Source: Aptenodytes patagonicus
Taxonomy: Eukaryota > Chordata > Aves > Sphenisciformes > Spheniscidae
DNA length: 64,000 nt
NCBI RefSeq assembly: GCF_965638725.1
Contig: NC_134950.1
Location: 169,536,853 to 169,600,852 of the forward strand
Reading direction: 5' to 3'
The notes below the pieces were generated by a model, which saw only the letters and a list, made by a program, of their open reading frames with translations, was not told the origin of the DNA and made no database searches. This document shows positions 1 through 9,200 of this stretch, piece by piece (position 1 is the stretch's first letter; each line of letters opens with the position of its first letter). The position numbers were made by a program, and so were the translations under genes.

Positions 1-1619
1 TGAACAGCGCAATGCTGCGCTGCGTTGGAGAAGGTCCCGTGCGGTTACTGTGCCACAATAAATCACGCCAGCACGTCCCTAAAAACTTGCCACATCAGTC
101 CCGATGGGAACCGGTGCCCTCTCCTTTCATTATTTTTAAATCATTATTTTTAAAGCCTATTTCATCCCTCTCTGTAAATACGTTATTTGGGAATTTCTCG
201 GTTTTAAGAAACTCTCGTAGCTTCCCCCCCCCCCCCCATCATCGCTGAAAGGACGTGGGCAGAGTGCGAGAGCATCACTGCTCCGAGGGATCTTTTCCCT
301 TTTGCTCCACTGAACTTTTTCCGACGGTACCACGCGTCTGGGGCTGCGCGGAGGCCACCAGCGCTGCATGGCCCGATTTCCAACAGGTGTCCCTATGCCA
401 CGGTGGGAACAGCAATTTAAACAGCTCAGCCAAGTCAGGAGCTCTATTTAGAGGTAGGCAGAAATTACAGTAACAGGCCCATGCCCACTTGCTCCCCCTG
501 ACAAATACACACGTGATGTTTCCCCTAATTTCTTTCATTTGGGACAATAATTAACCAGAGCCTGCAGGAGGGTGTCGTTTCTCAGTCCCTGCTTTTGCTC
601 AAATTGCCTTGAAGCTGAAAGCAGTGTGAGTACCCACAGCTCTGTGTGCTTTAGGATGAGCTCACGCTTTAATTAGAAACTGTTATTTGGGGGGGGGGGG
701 GGGGCACAATTTGGGGATGGTAAATTACAGATTTTCTGCTGTAAGCAGTCAAGTCACTGTGAGCTAACGTAGGGGAGGCTTTAAACAGAGATGGTTGAGA
801 TGTGATGTTTGTTGCTTGCACTACCAGACTAAAAAATTCCTGGCCCTTTCTGCAGTCCCTTAAAAAACAAAACAAAACAAACCCCCCCCCCAAAAAAAAA
901 CAACCAAACCCCCAAAAAGAACAAAATTCAATTAAAATAAAACGAAGAAGCACAATCGATTTGCTAAATCAGCTGGTTTGGAAGCAGGCTGTCCTTGACT
1001 AGGAGAAAAGAAACTGCACTCCCGATATTGGGATGCGCACGGGTGCGTCCGGGGGACCCCTGTGCCACCCTCCAGCCCCCGACTCTCCCGTCCCCAGGGC
1101 TGTCCCCCAGCTCCAGCCATGGGGGTGGCCGTGGGTTTATATCTTGCTTGAGGATGAATAAAGAGGGAGAGGGGAGGGGGGAGTGGAAATTTAGGCAGCC
1201 AATGTAACAGCACCCGGCCTCTCCTCCGACTCCCCCACCCCAATCAAAACCTCCTTTGCATTTCCATGGCCTAAGGGGGCTTGCTCTTTTTGAGAAAGAA
1301 ACGTCTAAAACCGCTGGTTGGCAGCGGGGAAGGATGGGAAGGGGGGCGGGGGGGGGGGGGGGGGGAACCCATCCCAAACCCCAAAGAGTCGCCGCTGCGG
1401 TTCCCCTGCACACACCTGATGCCTCGGCTTGGAAAGAGACCTCCTGCCCCTCTCTCCACCGCCTCCTTCCCTGCCTTTTTTCCCCCCCGACAACCGCCTT
1501 CTCCCGCACCTCCGGCAGGCGGGAGCGGGGCTGCGGGCTCGCCGCGGCGGGGACGGGGCGGGGGGGGGACGGGGACGGGGACGGGGACGGGGCCGCGGCC
1601 GCTCTGCCCTCCTCTCCCC

Positions 1620-1830
1620 TCGGTGGGTGACAAGGGAATATTTATGTTGGTATTAGAGGAATGCGCTTCCTTCTCCAATCAGGAATGCAACCGGAGTTTC
1701 TAATTATAAGTTAGATGGTGGCTGGGAATAAAAGATTGCTTTTTAATGACTCCCGTCCAGGTGCTCTTTCTGCCTGTCTTCCCAAGAACACATTTGCATT
1801 TTATTGCTTTTCTCCCGTCCCAGCGAATTC
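1620..1830. promoter_or_regulatory. Candidate conserved non-coding block in WNT3A intron 1
   Basis: This is an AT-rich, non-repetitive stretch flanked by GC-rich low-complexity DNA. It contains two GGAATGC cores (TEAD-like), TTCTAATTATAAG (homeodomain-like) and an inverted octamer ATTTGCAT at 1792-1799. This texture is typical of intronic developmental enhancers. Conservation cannot be measured here, so the call rests on appearance only. Confidence 0.3.
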
Positions 1831-1859
1831 CCTGCTTTCAGACATACCTGAAATAGTTG

Positions 1860-2400
1860 GAGAGGCTGCCTTCGACACCCTCACCTCCGCACCGCCGGGC
1901 AGCGCGGCCGCGGGCGGCAGCTACCGCGGCCGCGGCCCCCCGTTCGCCTCCGCCCGCCGCGGATCGCACCTTGAACCCCGCTAACGCCCCTCGTCACATG
2001 GCAGAGATCAAATGCACTTCAAAAATATTAATTATCGTCATTATTACTATTATTAGCTTTTTTTTTTTTTTTTTGGACGCTTCTGAGTTATTCGCAGCAC
2101 CGCCCCGGGTGCGGAGCAGCCCGCCTTCCCCTCCGCGGCCGCGGGGCTGGCGGTCCCCTACCCGGGCGAGCTCCGCACCCGCGCAGCCGGCGGCGGAGCG
2201 CGGAGCCCCACCGGCTTGCCTCGCGCCTCCGCGCCAGCCCGCGCAACCTCCTCCTCCTCCTCCTCCTTCCCCCCCCCCCCCCCCGCCGCGGCTCTGCTCC
2301 GCGCTTCCTACGCGCTGGCCCGCGAGCTGCCTGCGGAGCGGGAGCCTTCCTTGCGCTAGGGCTTCCCTGAGCCCAATTACCTCCGCGGGGTAATTAGAGC
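1860..2400. promoter_or_regulatory. CpG-rich block in WNT3A intron 1
   Basis: The block is dense in CpG (CCGCGGCCGCGG, GCGCGG and similar words) and has a CTC triplet run followed by C16 at 2269-2284. It lies 0.9-1.4 kb downstream of exon 1, while exon 1 itself sits in AT-rich DNA. It is therefore probably an intronic island rather than the core promoter. An alternative first exon or internal promoter is possible, but I see no supporting coding sequence. Confidence 0.5.
2375..2395. promoter_or_regulatory. Palindromic homeodomain-type site
   Basis: Perfect 7-bp inverted arms AATTACC and GGTAATT flank the 7-bp GC spacer TCCGCGG. Each arm carries an ATTA core, so the element could bind a homeodomain dimer. 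The function is inferred. Confidence 0.3.
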
Positions 2401-2700
2401 AGATCCTGCAGTTACATGCCTTGCCCAGCACCATTTGCTTTTTGTGGGGGAGAGAGAGAAAAGGCTCTTAAAGGCGTAGGGTGCAAAGCGCGGAAGAAAA
2501 AGGAGCTACAGCCCGGACGGGGGGGGGAAAGGAAAAAAAAAAAAAAAAAAAAGTGCGTTATCCCGGGGGTGCGCAGGTCCCCGCCGATCTTGCGCGGGGC
2601 AGCTCCGCGGCAGCGCCCGGCACATCTCCCCCCCCGGCCCCGTCTCCGCTCCCTGCTCTGCCTTTCCAGAACCAGCCCAGGTTGTTCAGCCTCCTCTCAC

Positions 2701-2757
2701 CTCCTTTCTCCTTTTTCCTTTTATCCCCCCCCCCCCTTTTTTTTTTCCTTTCCCCCT
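2701..2757. repeat. Polypyrimidine tract
   Basis: 57 nt of pyrimidines with a single purine at 2723, including C12 and T10 runs. It lies in WNT3A intron 1. Confidence 0.8.
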
Positions 2758-2930
2758 AAATATTCCTTAAAGCGAAGGGGAAAAAAAAAAAAAAACATGT
2801 TTTCATCCTTTCCCCCCCTTCCTTCCACCTGACTAGCTCGAAATCACCTTGAAATGCTCATGTCAACTTGTATCATTATCTCTTTAATTCAGGCAGCGCC
2901 TTTTGTTCTTCACAGGAGAGGATCAAAGCA

Positions 2931-2938
2931 CTTAAAAA
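2931..2938 (+). promoter_or_regulatory. Candidate TCF/LEF site
   Basis: GATCAAAG matches the TCF/LEF core (A/T)(A/T)CAAAG. It lies about 300 bp inside WNT3A intron 1. A single short match is expected often by chance, so feedback control by beta-catenin is only a hypothesis. Confidence 0.25.
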
Positions 2939-3233
2939 AAAAAAAAAAAAAGTAACTTTCCGATCGCTCTCGCTCGCTCTCTCTCTTTTACAGTAGGAGA
3001 AGGAGAGATCAGGTATAACCCAGTCAAAATAAACAAAGTGAATGCATAAATAAAAGAGGTGAAATGCAGGTTCTAAGAACTTGCTGGCGCTGGAACAATC
3101 CCACCTCTTTAGCTGAGTGGCAACGAAAGGAGAATTTCAAGTCATCTTAAGCGCAGGAGTTGCAGAGAAAACAGAGGAGGGGAAAAATAAATGAAAATGA
3201 GAGAAAAAAAAAAAAAAAAAGAAGAAGAATAAA

Positions 3234-3239
3234 ACTTAC
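3234..3239 (-). other. WNT3A: Splice donor of WNT3A exon 1
   Basis: The minus strand reads TGGTG|GTAAGT, a consensus U1 donor. It cuts the second tryptophan codon of the IWW motif after two bases. The first codon of exon 2 is then completed by a G, as expected for W-S-L-A. Confidence 0.93.
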
Positions 3240-3310
3240 CACCAGATTGGGTAACTTGACAGAGCCTGACTCAACCCACAAAGAAACAGGAAATATCCAA
3301 AAGAGGCCAT
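3240..3310 (-). CDS. WNT3A: WNT3A exon 1, coding part (signal peptide and start of mature protein)
   Basis: WNT3A is a secreted, palmitoylated Wnt ligand that signals through Frizzled/LRP and beta-catenin. Reading the minus strand from the ATG at 3310-3308 gives 23 codons plus two bases. The product starts MASFGYFLFLCGLSQ, a hydrophobic signal peptide, and ends SSYPIWW, the conserved beginning of mature WNT3/WNT3A. The human protein has the same layout, starting MAPLGYFLLLC and reaching SYPIWW. The consensus donor GTAAGT follows at 3239. The start context has G at +4 but T at -3, so it is only moderate. No in-frame or out-of-frame ATG occurs on this strand for 416 nt upstream. The exon was too short to stand out as an open frame. 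WNT3 starts similarly, but the divergent WNT9A neighbour fits WNT3A (WNT3 pairs with WNT9B). Confidence 0.95.
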
Positions 3311-3329
3311 TGATGAAAAGTTGTCTTTC

Positions 3330-3347
3330 TTTTTTTTTTTTTTTTTT
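3330..3347 (-). repeat. A18 tract (WNT3A sense) just upstream of the start codon
   Basis: An uninterrupted run of T on the plus strand gives A18 in WNT3A sense, 19 nt before the ATG. If transcribed, it would be an A-tract in the leader. Confidence 0.9.
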
Positions 3348-3564
3348 AAACCAGAGTTGCCAAAAACCTTCCTTTCTTCTGAGGCAGGATGATTATTTTA
3401 ATAATAATAATAATAACAATAATTTTAAAAAAAAAAGTCAAATGAAGTGAACTCAACCCGACCAGGTAAATCCTCTCTTGCTTCCTCTACTACTCTCAAG
3501 GAAAAAAAAAATCTCAGAGAGGTAAAAAACTCTTCTCTCAGCCAAGACACTGAAGGCAAATATT

Positions 3565-3588
3565 AAAAAAAAAAAAAAAAAAAAAAAA
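3565..3588. repeat. Poly(dA:dT) tract, 24 bp
   Basis: Uninterrupted A24 on the plus strand, about 260 bp upstream of the WNT3A ATG. Long poly(dA:dT) tracts disfavour nucleosomes and are common in promoters. Confidence 0.9.
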
Positions 3589-3611
3589 GTTTGAAGTAGC
3601 TCTCTTAAAAA

Positions 3612-3625
3612 GGACCCAATCAGCA
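3612..3625. promoter_or_regulatory. CCAAT box (NF-Y type)
   Basis: GGACCCAATCAGC contains CCAATCAG, a good NF-Y core. NF-Y acts in either orientation. It lies about 305 bp upstream of the WNT3A start codon. Confidence 0.45.
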
Positions 3626-3664
3626 CTTATTGCCAAAGGGAGAATTCTGATGCTTTGGCTTGTT

Positions 3665-3674
3665 CTGTCAATCA
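3665..3674 (-). promoter_or_regulatory. PBX-MEIS/PREP composite site
   Basis: The minus strand reads TGATTGACAG, an exact match to the known PBX-MEIS/PREP heterodimer consensus. It lies 355 bp upstream of the WNT3A ATG in a non-repetitive stretch. TALE homeodomain input to an axially expressed Wnt gene would be reasonable, but binding is inferred. Confidence 0.45.
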
Positions 3675-3760
3675 GGAGCGCGAAGTCAGGAATGAGCTAA
3701 TTGCAAGGAGATAGTGTTTTAATACTCATTAGGGGGCACGTTGGCCCACAAGCCAAGGGA

Positions 3761-5029
3761 TAAAATGTAGTTTTAAAAAGGGGAAGGAAGATTTAGGGGG
3801 TTTAAATAGACAGGGGGGACCCCTGTGGATTTGGGTAGCTATAACAACCTGCCCGGATTTCACTCCCTGGGTCGAAGCTACTAAAATGCAAAAAAAAAAA
3901 AAAAAAGGAAAAAAGTGTGAAGTTTTTTTTTTTTTTTTAAATTATTATTTTCTCGATTTGCTCCTTCTTGCCATTCTGTCTTCTTCTCAAAGCCCCGCTT
4001 CCTCGCAGTGACGGTCAGGACGCATTCGAACTAACTTTCTAGAAACTTTCAGCTGGTTCTTTCTTTCTTTCTTTTTTTTTTTCCCTCCTTTTTTCATTAA
4101 AAAAAAAAAAAAAAGAGGATTTACACCCAGACATGCACGCACGCACAGAGGCATGCACACCCCCACAGACACGCACACCCCTTCCCCACCAGTCCAACCA
4201 GCCGGATATCCAAGAGCTCCACTGAAGACATCTGCTAAGAAACCAACTTCTCCCATGCAAATCTCAGTGAGGCTCATCCAGATCATCACAATTTGCAGGA
4301 GTCCCAGCCCCGGACTTCGCGAAGGCGCTGCCGCAAACGACTTCATCCACCAGATCCACCCCACGGGGCACTAGTAATTGATCTCTTTTTTAAATTTCTT
4401 TCTCTACATATTGTAACAATTTCTCTCCTTTCAGTGGCGGGGGGGGGGTGTGTGTGTGTGTGAGTTGGGGTGGATCGCGTGGTTCCAAAAATCTGCAGGT
4501 TATCGGTGGGGTGGGAAATGAGAAAGGAAAAAAAAAAAAAAAAAAATCGTGATTAGTGTTATTATGAAGATGTAGCTCCTTGAGACTGGGTACGGGGTTA
4601 GATTTGCTGCTCCTCTGGAACATACTGTTTAAAGCTTGCCGGATCTGTGAGCAAGTGTCACCCAGCTGACAGGCTTTCCCCTTACCCCGGGTCATTTGAA
4701 AGGGGGCTGGAGAGGCGAAAAGAAGGGGATGGAGGCACTGGATGAGCTAGGAGTTATTTTCTCCCTGGAATAACAACGATGATTCTCTTTTACGTGATTT
4801 TTCTTTTTTTGGTTGTTGTGGCTGCTGCCTGTTGGTTTTTTTTGCTGTTTTTTGTCGCTTCTTTTTTTTTTGTTTTTAGGAGACAGAGAGAACTGGATGA
4901 CATTTTATTTATTTATTTTACTTTATTTTATTTTATCTGTGAATCAAAAAAATTCTGTGGCTCACACGGAACAAAGAGAGGTACAATTTTTAATGACTTT
5001 GTTGGAGGAAGGCTTGCAACCTTGCATTA
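3761..5029. other. WNT3A upstream flank, homopolymer-rich
   Basis: No gene is visible. The stretch holds A16 (about 3891-3906), T16 (about 3921-3936), T/A runs at about 4071-4114, a G8(TG)n run at 4441-4462 and A18 at about 4529-4546. Around 4230-4380 there is a non-repetitive block with a perfect octamer ATGCAAAT at 4255-4262. Frames such as 3987-4364 do not resemble any family. Confidence 0.6.
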
Positions 5030-5530
5030 GCTCAAATCAAAATGCGTTTTCTTTCTCATTAAGAATTGCATATATATTTTCCCTTAGTAGGGAATATTTC
5101 TATTTACACACACAGAGCTTTATATGCATATATATAAAGATATGTTTGTGTTTAGCTAGATGGAGAGATATATTCATTCTAGTGAAATTATACTAGAAAT
5201 GCAGTTCATTCGGGGATATTTAAATCATTGGGAATTTGGCAGGGGTCGGGCCCTGATTATTTTCTTTAGGGTTGGATGACAAGTGATTGCAAATGTGAGC
5301 TCTGGCAAGTGCTCCGAGATCTAATCGCCCCGTGTAGCCAAGCTCGAGTCGATCTGAGCGGCTTCTCGCTTGCTTCCAGAGGAGGAACAGATGCTCTCTC
5401 CGGCTCTCCCAGCAAATCCCCGTGGTGTCGATGCTGCGATTATATTGACTGTATTAAATCCAACTCCTCCACCTCCTTCAGCAGCTCCCCACCCCAGAGG
5501 AGCCGAAGAGGCTGGAGAGGGAGAAGGGAG
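5030..5530. promoter_or_regulatory. Candidate conserved non-coding element upstream of WNT3A
   Basis: This is a unique-looking, AT-rich stretch about 1.7-2.2 kb upstream of the WNT3A ATG. It holds ATATATATAAAG-type DNA near 5130, ATATTTAAATCATTG near 5216, and a mixed-composition core (GAGATCTAATCGCC, ATTATATTGACTGTATTAAATCC) at 5310-5465. It has no coding pattern and no recognisable repeat. The call rests on texture only. Confidence 0.35.
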
Positions 5531-5723
5531 TTTTATTGCATAAGGTAGGACGAGGAGAAGGAGGAGGGTGGTGGTGTGTGAAAAATCATCTTAAGGACTT
5601 TCCCTCTGTATTAGAGAAAATCCCATCCAATTATAGCATTACTGGAAAGAACCAAATGCTGAGACTTTCAAAGGAGGGGATTTCTCTGTCTTTTCAAGTG
5701 AAATTGCTCACACTGCAGACTGG

Positions 5724-5724
<1 letters not shown>

Positions 5725-5757
<33 letters not shown>
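5725..5757. repeat. (AC)n microsatellite
   Basis: 33 bp of pure AC dinucleotide, followed by an imperfect AGAGACAC tail. Confidence 0.95.
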
Positions 5758-5760
<3 letters not shown>

Positions 5761-6038
5761 ACACTCAGACACCAGCGCCCGCCGAAGAGCCGGGGTCCCG
5801 GCAAACCAGGGATGGAGGGGGAGGAAGGGGCAGGACACACATCCCTTCCAGGGGTCGAGCTAATCTCCCCTCCTTTTGTTCCTGGGGAGAGATTTAAACA
5901 TCCCCCAAAGCCTCTGCCCCTCCCACCAGGAAGCACCAGGCAACTTTACCTGGAGGTACAAATTCAGCCACTCTCCCTTTTCCTCTTTGCTTTGCAGCTG
6001 CTCTTCGGGGAGGATGGAGATAATCCACTTTGTCATAG

Positions 6039-6044
<6 letters not shown>

Positions 6045-6077
<33 letters not shown>
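6045..6077. repeat. (AC)n microsatellite
   Basis: 26 bp of pure AC followed by an interrupted GCACACGC end. Together with the array 300 bp upstream it produces spurious His-Thr and Cys-Val open frames on both strands. Confidence 0.93.
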
Positions 6078-6079
<2 letters not shown>

Positions 6080-6129
6080 AGCGGGATCGTATTGATTTCT
6101 TCAGCAGGCAGCATTGCTACTTGCTCTGA

Positions 6130-6260
6130 CGCCGACTGCTTTTAATTACACTGATAAAAAGGTAGCCGGGTGTATAATAGTTATTCCCATCGCCGGGAAC
6201 TCTACTGTAGATTAGTTATCTATTATCAACGTTACCTCTGAATCAGAGCCCTTTAAGGGC
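6130..6260. promoter_or_regulatory. Candidate conserved non-coding element
   Basis: A dense AT-rich block with TTTTAATTACACTGAT, GTATAATAGTTATTCCC and TAGTTATCTATTATC (GATA- and homeodomain-like words), and no repeat signature. The sharp change in texture from the AC microsatellite makes it stand out. Confidence 0.35.
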
Positions 6261-9200
6261 CAGATTTTGCAGTCCATTAGAGTCAGTAAAAAGGCTGCCA
6301 CGGGCTTTACGGATATGAGACGGCTGGCATTTGCCTGCCCAAAACTGCGGTGTTTTCTCCCCACAGTTGGTTTTAGGGCCAGATGTCAAAACCTGGCTAA
6401 GCTCATCCATGCTGGTCCATGGGTTTCCATCCCTCTCCCAGCTATTTGGACATGCATTCAGACGTACGCTTCGCAATGGGCAGGATCTGGCCCTCGGTGG
6501 GGTGACAGCAGCATGGCTTTGGCTTCTTTGCTCTTGGCATTGCTCATCAGTGCCCAGGGAGAAGTTCTGAGGGAAGTCCAGGTTGCAGGGTTGTGAATCC
6601 TCCGTGGTAGACACCAAGTCTCAGTCCTGGTGGAGCTGCAGCCTGCCTTGCACAGACTTTCCACAGTGCCCATCCTTACACCAGCAAAGCAACCACCAGT
6701 TTTGGTTCATGACTTCCCCAGGAGGTGAAGGTCCATCACCTTGACTGTCAAATGGGAGAATAAAGTCTTGACCATGCTCACAGCCATGGGGCTGATTCCT
6801 CAGCCCCATAAGCCTGCTGTGAAAGGAGGTGGGTAGCTTCAGTTATCAAGCTGGCATGAGGAAAAGGGGATGGGAGGACATGGAGCAGGCCTCATTGTCA
6901 TGGGGTCGGAATGCCTTATGAAGGCACTGCAAGCTGGTCCTATCTTGCTTACTCATGGGGATGGCCCAGCTGACATTTTCAGGGCCCACTTGAGTGTGTA
7001 AATAGAGCTGGATTTAGAAACATGACTGCTTCACGGTGCAGTTAGTCACAAGAGGGAACAGCTGCGCTCGCCCATGTTCAAAAAAAGGCACGTCCAGGGT
7101 GCTTCCACCCCAGAGACATCTATGTAAAGAGATCAGGGGCAAGGAGAGGAGGTTTGGAGGGATCCAGGCAGACAGGGAGGCAGGGAGACTGGTGCAGTGC
7201 AGTCCGTCACACTTCTCAAATACTCTTTGTGTCACTTCTCTTGCTCTCCTTCCCCCTCTACCCTACATGGAGAAGATTCGTTATGGCTGCAGGATGGGAA
7301 GATCATCCTCACTGAGAGCAAACATGGAGCCAGGGAAGGCTCCTCACGGGGCAGAAGGTTTTGCTTATTTTTAGTGGAGGACAGAAGCGCATTCTGCCCC
7401 TTCCCTCTTTAATATTTGACTTCCCACTAGTAAAATCGGATTCATTATCTGCTTTTGCAAATTGCAACTGGAACTAGTTTTTGCTGGAAGATGGTTAATC
7501 TCCTCATTTGCAATTTACTCGCTGTCTGCCCCACACAACACTCTCTGAACACAGTGGTCTCCATAGTTGGGTATAGCCACCGTGGCAGTGTGAGAAAGCC
7601 ACGGCCTATTTTTCCTTCCATGGCAAGAAGCCCCCACTGCAGCACGTTGTGACAGTGGGAGCATCAGTAAATCCCCACCAGGCAGCTTCGTAACCCACCC
7701 TCCCTAAAGCCAGCCCTGGTGAGGAACCCCGATAGCATGTAAGAGTTGCTACAGATATCTGGAGACCCAGATCTCAAAACATGCTTTGAGGACTAAACCT
7801 CCTCCCTCCACTGACGCTTGGAAAATGTCGTATAAATGCTGGGATCCTAGATGCCTGGGCACTGGGTTGCTGGAGGCCTGGCTTTGCCATCGGCCTGTTG
7901 GCTTGTGGCATGTCATTCTGCTTCCCTCTTTCATTTTGCCTCCGTGCCTTTTAAGGTCCCTGAAGTCTGAGATCCACGTCATCCGTGTCATCCATACAAC
8001 TTGACCAGGAGTCACAGCAGTACAAATAGCGACAGGGTAGGTTAATATTGTTCTCATCAGATGTGGAGAATAAGGCAGAAGATGTGTAATGGCTGGCTTA
8101 TGATGTGAGTCAGTGGCAGAACTGGCGAAAAGATGGATTTTGCTGCTAGATTCATGTCCCCTCTTCAAGACAGGTCTCTCTGTGACCAGCTGGTTTTACC
8201 GAAGAAAGGACGCTGCTGTCCAGAAGTGGAGGTCGGTCAGTGTTGGAGATGGAGAGCGTTTTTAGAAATGTGCCAAATATACTAATACATGGATTTCACC
8301 TTGCCTGACTACAGCTGTCCGAATCCTACTTACATAATGCTGGCTGCCTCCGTGGTCAATGGTACCGTGGAGACCTGAGCAGCTCAGCCCACTGTAGATA
8401 CTAGTCTATGGTAGGTGGGGTGAATTGCTTCTGGAGTTGCATTTCTCTCTGTTTGGGATCTAGTTTAGTCTTGGTGTCTAATCTTCAGGTGGCTGAAGTT
8501 AGGTGGGATGCCTACAGGCCACTGCCTCTTCTCTGGGCTCTAAAGAAGCACCGATAGCAATGAACAAATCAGGAGCACATTCGGGGTGGGTTTCTCAGCT
8601 CTTTAGGCTGCAAGGAGATATCCCCAACTGCAAGGGCACAGCACACATTTGACGCTGCCTACAACAGCTTTGGCTCTGCCTGCCGTCTGCCCAGCTTATT
8701 CTAGGCCAATGGCAGACTGGGATTTTGGCTGCTCCTGGATTCCCATCGAAGCATTTCTACATAAAGGTGGAGGCAGTGTTGTCCTCTGAGCACAGTGCTC
8801 GTAAGAGAAATGGGGGATGGCTGAAAGCTTAAGGTCCAGAACTGATATGTCCCCAGGAGGATAGGAAGGACTAGATACGTGGCATGGCTTTCAGTTTAAT
8901 GGAGGCAGAGCACCCAAAGAGCTGCACTGCAATGTGCCAGACCTTTTGCAGAGTAGAACAGATCTGTCATGGGTGATGATCCTTTCCTTTGGACTTTTAT
9001 ATACGGGATTTTCTGTCACCTCACCTTGAGTGAAAAAAAAAATGTCATTTTCAGGAAGGTTCCTCTCTCATATTGTGTGTGCCTCCAGCTGTTACCTGCA
9101 GGCACTGGTGCTGACCCTGTTTCTTCCATGCCAGGCTCTGAAGAGCATGTCCTGGCCATCAACGAGCTGCTTTAGAAAGGCAGTAGGTGGTAAGGCCAGG

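Larger units (their letters stand above)
1..3239 (-). other. WNT3A: WNT3A intron 1 (5' part, runs off left edge)
   Basis: This is the intron after WNT3A exon 1, read on the minus strand. It begins with the donor at 3239-3234. I scanned for exon 2 (the family segment continuing W-S-L-A, with GLVPKQLRFC and RRWNCT) and found none, so exon 2 lies beyond the left edge. The interval holds a CpG-rich block at about 1860-2400, several AT-rich enhancer-like blocks, and long mononucleotide runs: C14 at 224-237, G16 at 689-704, G18 at 1348-1365, C16 at 2269-2284. The open frames here (for example 1256-1703 and 1857-2434) are low-complexity proline-, glycine- and arginine-rich shadows of GC-rich DNA. 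Confidence 0.85.
3311..3760 (-). promoter_or_regulatory. WNT3A: WNT3A 5' leader and proximal promoter region
   Basis: This is the sequence directly upstream of the WNT3A ATG on the minus strand. In mRNA sense it carries an A18 tract (3330-3347) ending 19 nt before the ATG, an ATT-type triplet run (about 3393-3422) and a T24 tract (3565-3588). An inverted CCAAT box and a PBX/MEIS-type site lie further upstream. TTTTTAAGAG at about 3612-3603 is the nearest TATA-like word but is weak. The transcription start cannot be fixed from sequence. The region is AT-rich, unlike the CpG-island promoter of WNT9A. Confidence 0.55.

Noticed and set aside
1256..2434. Pro-, Gly- and Arg-rich open frames as coding exons
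   Set aside because: Low-complexity translations of CpG-rich DNA and homopolymers, open on both strands at once, with no known family pattern.
3987..4364. Minus frame with GWIWWM as the WNT3A signal exon
   Set aside because: The IWW word is accidental. The true exon with SYPIWW and a GTAAGT donor is at 3310-3240.
5536..6129. 197-codon plus frame as a protein
   Set aside because: It spans two AC microsatellites and an enhancer-like block. The His-Thr repeats come from the AC arrays.
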